A stretch of 64,000 bases of DNA from Streptomyces sp. LUP30 (GTDB lineage Bacteria; Actinomycetota; Actinomycetes; Streptomycetales; Streptomycetaceae): the NCBI RefSeq assembly GCF_001746365.1, contig NZ_MJAJ01000031.1, positions 1-64,000 of the forward strand, given 5' to 3'. The position numbers were made by a program, and so were the translations under genes. The stretch's first letter is position 1; each line of letters opens with the position of its first letter. Positions 58,106 to 64,000 of this stretch are shown piece by piece. The notes under the pieces are model-generated. The model had not been told where the DNA came from, made no database searches, and worked only from the letters and a program-made list of their open reading frames with translations.

Positions 58106-59059
58106 ATGGGACTCACCATCGGCGTCGACATCGGCGGCACGAAGATCGCGGCCGGCGTGGTCGATGAGGAAGGCAGCATCCTGTCGACCCACCAGGTGCC
58201 GACCCCGGGGACGCCCGAAGGCATCGTGGACGCCATCGCCGCCGCCGTCGACGGCGCGCGCGTGGGGCACGACATCGTCGGTGTGGGCATCGGCGCCGCC
58301 GGTTACGTCAACCGGCAGCGCTCGACGGTCTACTTCGCGCCCAACATCGACTGGCGCCAGGAGCCGTTGAAGGACGAGGTCGAGGCCCGCGTCGGGCTGC
58401 CCGTCGTCGTGGAGAACGACGCCAACGCCGCAGCCTGGGGCGAGTACAAGTTCGGTGCGGGCAAGGGCCACCGCAACGTCATCTGCATCACCCTCGGCAC
58501 CGGCCTCGGCGGCGGCATCATCATCGGCAACAAGCTGCGCCGCGGCCACTTCGGCGTCGCCGCCGAGTTCGGCCACATCCGCATGGTGCCGGACGGCCTG
58601 CTGTGCGGCTGCGGCTCGCAGGGCTGCTGGGAGCAGTACGCCTCCGGCCGCGCCCTGGTGCGCTACGCCAAGCAGCGCGCCAACGCCACCCCGGAGAACG
58701 CCGAGATCCTGCTCGGCCTCGGCGACGGCAGCCCGGACGGCATCGAGGGCAAGCACATCTCCATGGCCGCCCGCCAGGGCGACCCGGTCGCGGTCGACTC
58801 CTACCGTGAGCTCGCCCGTTGGGCCGGCGCCGGTCTCGCCGACCTCGCGTCCCTCTTCGACCCGTCCGCCTTCATCGTCGGCGGCGGCCTCTCCGACGAG
58901 GGCGAGCTGGTCCTCGACCCGATCCGCAAGTCCTACAAGCGGTGGCTGGTCGGCGGCAACTGGCGCCCGGTGGCCGACGTCATCGCGGCCCAGCTGGGCA
59001 ACAAGGCGGGCCTGGTCGGCGCGGCGGACCTGGCGAGAGAGCCCGACCCGATCATGTAG
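58106..59059 (+). CDS. glkA: ROK-family glucokinase
   Basis: A 317-residue glucokinase phosphorylating glucose with ATP. The ATP motif VDIGGTKIAAGVVD, ENDANAAAWGEY with the catalytic Asp, ITLGTGLGGGIIIG and the ROK zinc signature CGCGSQGCWEQYASG are present. In S. coelicolor the enzyme is needed for glucose repression. GAGGGATTC precedes the ATG. A hairpin terminator follows the gene. Confidence 0.97.
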   Translation: MGLTIGVDIGGTKIAAGVVDEEGSILSTHQVPTPGTPEGIVDAIAAAVDGARVGHDIVGVGIGAAGYVNRQRSTVYFAPNIDWRQEPLKDEVEARVGLPVVVENDANAAAWGEYKFGAGKGHRNVICITLGTGLGGGIIIGNKLRRGHFGVAAEFGHIRMVPDGLLCGCGSQGCWEQYASGRALVRYAKQRANATPENAEILLGLGDGSPDGIEGKHISMAARQGDPVAVDSYRELARWAGAGLADLASLFDPSAFIVGGGLSDEGELVLDPIRKSYKRWLVGGNWRPVADVIAAQLGNKAGLVGAADLAREPDPIM

Positions 59060-59149
59060 TCGAAACCGCCGTCGCACCGGTCGTCGTACCGCGCGTCCTG
59101 AACGCCGAACGCGCGCCCCGGTCGTCCGCACGGCGTGACAGCGGTAACA

Positions 59150-59171
59150 CGGGGGCTGCTCGCAGCCCCCG
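59150..59171 (+). terminator. Terminator after glkA
   Basis: CGGGGGCTG (59150-59158) pairs with CAGCCCCCG (59163-59171) around a CTCG tetraloop, followed by TTCGCTTTT. It lies ~90 bp after glkA and just before the promoter of the next gene. Confidence 0.88.
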
Positions 59172-59204
59172 TTCGCTTTTCCGGACGTAGGGGACGGGGC
59201 GGCG

Positions 59205-59210
59205 TATCTT
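59205..59210 (+). promoter_or_regulatory. Probable -10 box of the leaderless EEP hydrolase gene
   Basis: TATCTT ends 7 nt before the ATG at 59218, with no ribosome site between, so translation probably begins on a leaderless message. Confidence 0.5.
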
Positions 59211-59217
59211 GATCGCT

Positions 59218-60000
59218 ATGCCGACGACCTCGCCGCTTCCGAACTCCCTCACCGAGCCCGACGGTTCGGCCGTCATCCGGGTCCTCAGCTACAACGTCCG
59301 CTCCCTGCGGGACGACACCGGCGCCCTCGCCCGTGTCATCACCGCCTGCGCCCCCGACCTGGTCCTCCTCCAGGAGTCGCCGATCTTCTTCCGGTGGCGC
59401 AAGAAGCTGGCCCGGCTCGCCGCCGCCACCGGTCAGGTGATGCTCACCGGCGGCGGCACGGCCGCCGGGCCGGCGATCCTGTGCTCGCTGCGAGCCACCG
59501 TCGAACGCACCGAGGACGTGCTGCTGCCGCTCACCCCGGGGGAGTTCCGGCGCGGCCTCGCCACCGCGGTGGTCCGCTTCGGGGGCGCGCGCGTGGGCGT
59601 CGTCAGCTGTCATCTCGGGCTGACGGCGGCCGAGCGTCACGAGCAGGGCGGCATGCTCCTCGACCGGCTGGCCGGCATGGGCGTGGAACACGCGATCGCG
59701 GGCGGCGACATCAACGAACGGCCCGACGGACGCACCTTCGGCCGGCTGGCCGCGGCCCTCCAGGACTGCCGCACCGCGGCCCCCTGGGGGAGCGAGCACA
59801 CGTTCCCCGCCTCGGCGCCGGATCGCCGCATCGACGGGATCTTCGTCACGAAGGGTGTGCAGGCACTGGGCTGCGGGGTGCCCCACGGGCTGCCCGGAGT
59901 CACCGAGGCCGACCTGCGCAGGGCCACGGACCACCTCCCGGTCCTCGCCGCCCTCAGAGTTCCCGCCCCCCTCGACGTCCCGCTGCCGGCCGGCGGCTAG
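59218..60000 (+). CDS. Endonuclease/exonuclease/phosphatase (EEP) family hydrolase
   Basis: A 260-residue EEP-fold protein with LSYNVRSLRDD, LVLLQESP, VSCHLGLTAAERHEQ, AGGDINERPDG, RRIDGIFVT and DHLPVLAALR covering the metal and catalytic residues. Substrates in this superfamily range from DNA to phospholipids; none can be assigned. No signal peptide is evident, so it is probably cytoplasmic. Its TAG stop shares CTAG with the convergent gene's stop. Confidence 0.85.
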   Translation: MPTTSPLPNSLTEPDGSAVIRVLSYNVRSLRDDTGALARVITACAPDLVLLQESPIFFRWRKKLARLAAATGQVMLTGGGTAAGPAILCSLRATVERTEDVLLPLTPGEFRRGLATAVVRFGGARVGVVSCHLGLTAAERHEQGGMLLDRLAGMGVEHAIAGGDINERPDGRTFGRLAAALQDCRTAAPWGSEHTFPASAPDRRIDGIFVTKGVQALGCGVPHGLPGVTEADLRRATDHLPVLAALRVPAPLDVPLPAGG

Positions 60001-60635
60001 ACGACCGCTCCCCGTCCCGGATCGCCCTCGTCCTCGTCGTCCGTCCGCATCCGCATCACCAGCGTCGCGAAGCCGCCGAGGAAGCCGCCGACGCAGACGG
60101 TCGTCAGCCACCACGTCATCTCCCAGCCCAGCAGCACCGCGAGCAGGAGCAGCACCGGTCCGCCGATCACCCCGAGCCAGGCGAACTTGGCCGTGGTGTC
60201 GGCGACGGGCAGCGGCGGCGGATCCGGCGGGACGAAGTGGCCCTCGTCGTCCTCGTCGAAGGCGCCCTCGGCCGGCTCGGGCGCCACGTGGTCACGCGGG
60301 CCGACGCCGGGCGCGAAGGCGATCGAGCTGCCCAGCGGCTTGGCCGGTTTCTTCTCCTCGCCGGGGTCCTTGACGGGCTCTTCGCCCGCTTTCGTCCCCG
60401 GCTCCTCGTCGTTCGCCTCGACCTCGAGGAGCGCCAGGTCCTCGACCGACTTGAACGGCTTGGCGCCCGGCGGGTCCGGCGGCTCCTCGCCGTACCCGGC
60501 GACGATCGCCGCCCACGCGGCGGCCTCGTCGAAGGGGACGCTCTGCTCCTCCGGCTCATGGCCCCGGCGGGCGTCCAGGCCGTCCCGCTCGTCCCGGTTC
60601 TCCCGGTCCTCGCGGTCGGAGTCGTGCTCAGCCAC
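59997..60635 (-). CDS. Membrane protein of unknown function with acidic N-terminal region
   Basis: A 212-residue protein. The first ~140 residues are hydrophilic, Asp/Glu/Pro-rich and likely disordered (DREDRENRDERDG near the start); two hydrophobic segments follow (about 145-172 and 175-197), then a short charged tail. AKFAWLGVIGGPVLLLLAVLLGWEM marks the first helix. GTG at 60633-60635 starts 8 bp inside the 3' end of the esterase gene, so the two are coupled. I do not recognise a function. Confidence 0.78.
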   Translation of the reverse strand: MAEHDSDREDRENRDERDGLDARRGHEPEEQSVPFDEAAAWAAIVAGYGEEPPDPPGAKPFKSVEDLALLEVEANDEEPGTKAGEEPVKDPGEEKKPAKPLGSSIAFAPGVGPRDHVAPEPAEGAFDEDDEGHFVPPDPPPLPVADTTAKFAWLGVIGGPVLLLLAVLLGWEMTWWLTTVCVGGFLGGFATLVMRMRTDDEDEGDPGRGAVV

Positions 60636-61410
60636 CTACGGCCGTCCCTTCCTTGCCGACACTGGGCGCGATCCGGGCGATGAACGCGTAGCTCTCCTCG
60701 AAGATCCGGTCCGCATCGTGGTCCAACGTTGCCACGTGGTAACTCTGTTCCAGCAGGATCTCGGTCACGTCCGTCGACGACACCCGGCTGAGCACCCGGG
60801 CCGAGTCGGCGGGCGGCACCACGTGGTCGTGGACGCTGTGCAGAAGCAGCAGCGGCTGGGTGACCTGCGGCAGTTCGCCGTCGACCAGCCGCAGGAAGGT
60901 CCGCAGGGAGTGCGCCGAGTGCAGCGGCACCCGGTCGTAGCCGCTCTCCAGGACGCCCTTCCTGGCGATGTCGCTGGTGATCCCCTTCGTCGTGCGGACG
61001 ACGTGGCGGGCCACCGGAAGGGCGTACGCGGACAGGCCGTGGACCTTGTTCGCGGGGTTGACGACGACGACGCCGTCCACCCCGTCCCCGTGCCGGGCGG
61101 CCAGCCGCAGGGCCAGGGCGCCGCCCATGGACAGACCGGCCACGAACACCCGCGCGCAACGGCGGCGCAGCGCGCGCAGCTCGCGGTCCACCTCCGCGTA
61201 CCAGTCCTGCCAGCCGGTGAGCGCCATGTCCTCCCAGCGCGTGCCGTGACCCGGCAGCAGCGGCAGCGAGACGGTCAGGCCCTGCCCGGCCAGATGCCGT
61301 GCCCAGGGGCGCAGCGACTGCGGGGATCCGGTGAAGCCGTGACAGAGGAGCACTGCGACCTCCCCGCCCTCATGGCGGTACGGCTCGGCTCCAGGAAGGA
61401 CCGGCACCAT
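60628..61410 (-). CDS. Alpha/beta hydrolase (carboxylesterase / monoacylglycerol-lipase type)
   Basis: A 260-residue esterase with the oxyanion motif CHGFTGSPQSLRPWA, nucleophile Ser in FVAGLSMGGALALRLA, Asp in HSVHDHVVPP and His in EQSYHVATLDHD. This resembles Est30/YvaK-type carboxylesterases acting on short- or medium-chain esters. The ATG at 61410 has GGAGACCG upstream. It overlaps the following membrane protein gene and is divergent from an acyltransferase gene. Confidence 0.9.
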   Translation of the reverse strand: MVPVLPGAEPYRHEGGEVAVLLCHGFTGSPQSLRPWARHLAGQGLTVSLPLLPGHGTRWEDMALTGWQDWYAEVDRELRALRRRCARVFVAGLSMGGALALRLAARHGDGVDGVVVVNPANKVHGLSAYALPVARHVVRTTKGITSDIARKGVLESGYDRVPLHSAHSLRTFLRLVDGELPQVTQPLLLLHSVHDHVVPPADSARVLSRVSSTDVTEILLEQSYHVATLDHDADRIFEESYAFIARIAPSVGKEGTAVGG

Positions 61411-61552
61411 CGGTCTCCTGTCTTCGTCTGTTCTGCATGGGAGGGATGTGTGCTTTACCGTACGCGACCCCACTGACACCGACCAGGGCCGCCGGAGCCT
61501 TTGCCGCCACTGGCGGGTTAAGGTCTGTGCGACACAAACAGGAGGCACTCGC

Positions 61553-62326
61553 TTGTTGTACGGCGCGATGAAGGTCGCTATCGGGGGACCGTTGAAGGTC
61601 ACCTTCCGGCCCTGGGTGGAAGGCCTCGAGAACATCCCCGACGAAGGCCCCGCGATCCTGGCGAGCAACCACCTGTCCTTCTCGGACTCGTTCTTCCTGC
61701 CCGCGGTCCTCGACCGCAAGGTCACCTTCATCGCGAAGGCCGAGTACTTCACCACGCCCGGTGTGAAGGGGCGGCTGACGGCGGCCTTCTTCAAGGGCGT
61801 CGGACAGCTCCCCGTGGACCGCTCCGGCGGGCGCGGCGCCGGCGAGGCCGCGATCAGGAGCGGCATGGACGTGCTGGAGCGCGGTGAACTGTTCGGCATC
61901 TACCCGGAGGGCACCCGCTCGCCCGACGGCCGGCTCTACCGCGGCAAGCCGGGCGGCCTCGCGCGTGTGGCGCTCGCCTCGGGCGCGCCGGTGATCCCGG
62001 TCGCCATGATCGACACGGAGAAGATCCAGCCGCCCGGGAAGGTCCTCCCGAAGATCATGCGGCCCGGCATCCGCATCGGCCGGCCGCTGGACTTCAGCCG
62101 CTACCAGGGCATGGACCACGACCGCTTCGTGCTGCGCGCCGTGACCGACGAGGTCATGTACGAGATCATGAAGCTCTCCGGCCAGGAGTACGTCGACATG
62201 TACGCGACCGCGGCCAAGCGGCAGATCGCGGAGGCGGCGAAGGCCGAGAAGGAAGCGGAGAAGGCCGCGAAGGCGGCTCTCGCGCAGGCCGAGAAGGAAC
62301 AGGCGAAGAAGGACGAAGAGCAGTAG
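61553..62326 (+). CDS. 1-acyl-sn-glycerol-3-phosphate acyltransferase (PlsC family)
   Basis: A 257-residue membrane-associated acyltransferase with the H-x4-D motif in ASNHLSFSD, substrate motif IYPEGTRSPDG and VIPVAMIDTEKI. It makes phosphatidic acid from lysophosphatidic acid. The final ~40 residues are a Lys/Ala/Glu-rich helix unusual for the family core. The TTG at 61553 is chosen because GGAGG lies 7 nt before it; a second TTG at 61556 and ATG at 61568 are alternatives. The MacS-like kinase gene starts 24 bp downstream. Confidence 0.87.
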   Translation: MLYGAMKVAIGGPLKVTFRPWVEGLENIPDEGPAILASNHLSFSDSFFLPAVLDRKVTFIAKAEYFTTPGVKGRLTAAFFKGVGQLPVDRSGGRGAGEAAIRSGMDVLERGELFGIYPEGTRSPDGRLYRGKPGGLARVALASGAPVIPVAMIDTEKIQPPGKVLPKIMRPGIRIGRPLDFSRYQGMDHDRFVLRAVTDEVMYEIMKLSGQEYVDMYATAAKRQIAEAAKAEKEAEKAAKAALAQAEKEQAKKDEEQ

Positions 62327-62349
62327 TCAGCAGTCCGGGGGGCGGGCGG

Positions 62350-63588
62350 ATGGCCAAGCGCGAGGCAGTGTTGAGGATGTCGGTCGAGCTGCCGCTGTGG
62401 CGTGCGCTCGCCGGCTACCGGGTGCTCACCATGCTGTACGCGGTGGGCTTCTTCGCCACCGCCTACGACGGGTTCGCGCGCCCCTGGGTCGCCGTCGTCT
62501 ACTACTGCGTCCTGTTCGTGTGGACCGTGGCCACGCTGCCCAGGGTCGCGAACGCGGCGAGCTGCACCAAACGCTTCCTCGCCGCCGACCTGGCCGTCGC
62601 GCTGACCGGCATCATGCTCACGACCGTCGCGGACAGCCATGCCCGCATCGAGTCGGGCGGGCCGACGCTGCCGTCGATATGGACCGCCGGCTCGGTCCTG
62701 GCGTTCGCCATCAAGGGCGGCTGGCGCTGGGCCGCGTTCGCGTCCACCGCCGTCGCGGTGACCAACCTGGTCGAGCGGGGCACGCCGGCCCGCGACACGG
62801 TGCACAACGTCGTCCTCGTATGGGTCGCCTCCATCGCCATCGGCTACGTCGTCGAGGTCGCCCGCGCCTCCGAGCGCACCCTCGCCCGCGCCCTGGAGAT
62901 CGAGGCGGCGACCCGGGAACGGGAGCGCCTCGCCCGGGACATCCACGACAGCGTGCTGCAGGTGCTGGCCATGGTGCAGCGGCGCGGCGCGGTCATCGGC
63001 GGTGAGGCGGCCGAGCTGGGCCGGATGGCCGGCGAACAGGAGGTCGCCCTGCGCATGCTGGTCTCCGGCGGACTCGTGCCGATCTCCCGCGTCTCCCAGG
63101 ACGCGGCCGACGGCGCCGTCGTCTACGCCGTCGACGAACCCGCGCCGGAACCGTCCGAGCGGGACGGCCCCCTCGACCTGCGCGCGCTGCTCGCCCCGTT
63201 CGCCGCCGCCCGCGTCAACCTCGCCGAGCCCGGCGCCCCGGTGATGCTGCCGGCGCCCGCCGCGAGGGAGCTGGCGGCGGCGGTCGGGGCCGCCCTGGAC
63301 AACGTGCGCAGACACGCCGGCGACGACGCCCGTGCCTGGATCCTCGTCGAGGACGAGCCCGACGCGGTGATCGTCACCGTGCGGGACGACGGGCCGGGCA
63401 TCCCCGAGGGGCGGCTCGCGCAGGCCGAGGGCGAGGGGCGGCTCGGCGTGGCCCAGTCGATCCGCGGCCGGCTGCGCGACCTCGGCGGCGGCGCCGAGCT
63501 GATCTCGACGCCGGGGCAGGGCACGGAGGTCGAACTGACGGTGCCGAAGGAGAAGAACGTGCAGCGGGGGAAGGCGGGATCGCGATGA
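62350..63588 (+). CDS. macS: Sensor histidine kinase (MacS-like, DUF5931)
   Basis: A 412-residue kinase. About six hydrophobic segments (residues 18-175) form the DUF5931-type sensor; a helical linker leads to the HisKA_3-like dimerisation helix with the His in RLARDIHDSVLQVLAMVQRRG. The ATPase has ALDNVRRHAG and DDGPGIPEGRL...LGVAQSIRGRL. Position after glkA and the acyltransferase gene matches S. coelicolor macS (SCO2121), whose pair affects development and actinorhodin; this match is from memory. The stop overlaps the response regulator ATG. Confidence 0.87.
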   Translation: MAKREAVLRMSVELPLWRALAGYRVLTMLYAVGFFATAYDGFARPWVAVVYYCVLFVWTVATLPRVANAASCTKRFLAADLAVALTGIMLTTVADSHARIESGGPTLPSIWTAGSVLAFAIKGGWRWAAFASTAVAVTNLVERGTPARDTVHNVVLVWVASIAIGYVVEVARASERTLARALEIEAATRERERLARDIHDSVLQVLAMVQRRGAVIGGEAAELGRMAGEQEVALRMLVSGGLVPISRVSQDAADGAVVYAVDEPAPEPSERDGPLDLRALLAPFAAARVNLAEPGAPVMLPAPAARELAAAVGAALDNVRRHAGDDARAWILVEDEPDAVIVTVRDDGPGIPEGRLAQAEGEGRLGVAQSIRGRLRDLGGGAELISTPGQGTEVELTVPKEKNVQRGKAGSR

Positions 63589-64000
63589 GCGGGCGACAGG
63601 ATCCGATCAGGGTCATGGTGGTCGACGACCACCCCATGTGGCGCGACGCGGTCGCCCGGGACCTCGCGGAGGCGGGCCTGGACGTGGTCGCCACCGCCGG
63701 CGACGGCGAGCAGGCGGTGCGCCGCGCCAAGGCCACCACGCCCGACGTGCTGGTGCTGGACCTGAACCTGCCGGTGAAGCCGGGCGTCCAGGTGTGCAAG
63801 GAGGTCGTCGCCGCCGACCCCGCCCTGCGGGTGCTCGTGCTGTCGGCGAGCGGCGAGCACGCCGACGTGCTGGAGGCGGTGAAGTCCGGCGCGACCGGCT
63901 ATCTGCTGAAGTCGGCGTCCACGGAGGAACTGCTGGACGCGGTGCGCCGCACGGCCGTCGGCGACCCGGTGTTCACGCCCGGTCTGGCCGGACTGGTCCT
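63585..64000 (+). CDS. macR: Response regulator (MacR-like), N-terminal part
   Basis: Only 138 residues are in the window; the gene runs off the right edge. The receiver domain has VVDDHPMW, the phosphorylated Asp in VLVLDLNLPVKPG, the switch Ser in VLVLSASGEH and Lys in YLLKSAS. The NarL-type DNA-binding domain is expected off-window. ATG at 63585 overlaps the kinase TGA. The macR name depends on gene order with S. coelicolor. Confidence 0.88.
   Translation, partial: MSGRQDPIRVMVVDDHPMWRDAVARDLAEAGLDVVATAGDGEQAVRRAKATTPDVLVLDLNLPVKPGVQVCKEVVAADPALRVLVLSASGEHADVLEAVKSGATGYLLKSASTEELLDAVRRTAVGDPVFTPGLAGLV

Noticed and set aside
1..64000. Horizontally acquired island or prophage
   Set aside because: Gene content is core metabolism and respiration, codon use is even apart from the short ctaD tract, and there are no integrase, transposase or tRNA-flanking repeats.

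Overview
This 64-kb window is chromosomal DNA of a high-GC actinomycete, almost certainly a Streptomyces. The evidence is very high third-position GC, frequent GTG starts, an actinobacterial bcc:aa3 respiratory cluster, a SAM-IV riboswitch, a lipoyl-E2/lpdA pair, and a glkA neighbourhood like that of S. coelicolor (from memory, about SCO2181 down to SCO2120, in that order). Nearly all of it looks like core genome. I see no rRNA, tRNA, phage, insertion sequence or CRISPR array. Gene calls rest on reading the translations, motifs, start contexts and gene junctions; no database search was run.

Layout. 1-5200: E2 of 2-oxoglutarate dehydrogenase (cut by the window edge), lpdA, pepA and a secreted GH114 glycosidase. 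5200-13000: three late cobalamin genes (cobS, cobT, cobU), interrupted by two membrane-protein genes, a lysyl-phosphatidylglycerol-synthetase-like gene and a methyltransferase. 13000-18200: a DUF3043 protein translationally coupled to a methyltransferase, then pspA-pspAA and a DesK-type two-component pair. 18200-27200: a receptor Ser/Thr kinase with a propeller-like ectodomain, nadA divergent from an A-type Fe-S carrier, a large anchored extracytoplasmic protein, an AdoK-like PfkB kinase and a cysteine desulfurase-TusA fusion.

27500-37000 is the respiratory region: ctaCDF, then an L,D-transpeptidase and a degenerate receiver protein, then ctaE-qcrCAB. Junctions ctaC/ctaD, ctaD/ctaF, qcrC/qcrA and qcrA/qcrB are 4-nt start/stop overlaps. 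37000-41000: trpD, a SAM-IV riboswitch ahead of a class-V PLP enzyme, an Lrp-type sensor domain coupled to a rhomboid protease. 41200-46700: a zinc-ribbon protein, a coiled-coil NYN protein, two tandem NlpC/P60 hydrolases and a putative metallopeptidase lipoprotein. 46600-54600: a PadR repressor divergent from a MATE pump across a long perfect palindrome, two glycosyltransferases, a Tat-exported cholesterol oxidase and an acyl-CoA synthetase. 54900-64000: a phosphoesterase, an SRPBCC protein, an ArsA-like protein, DUF5304, glkA, an EEP-family hydrolase, a membrane protein, an esterase, a PlsC-type acyltransferase and a MacS/MacR-like two-component pair (regulator cut by the window end).

No wholly new multi-gene system stands out. 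The most interesting signals are regulatory or architectural: a riboswitch followed by a hexapeptide leader ORF; three CGTC-N5-GACG palindromes between nadA and the Fe-S carrier gene; a perfect 21-bp palindrome at the PadR/MATE promoter; a likely CTG start overlapping a stop codon; an MBL-CobU fusion with a decayed metal site; an ArsA-like protein lacking both signature lysines; a rare-codon island in ctaD; and at least nine genes that look leaderless.
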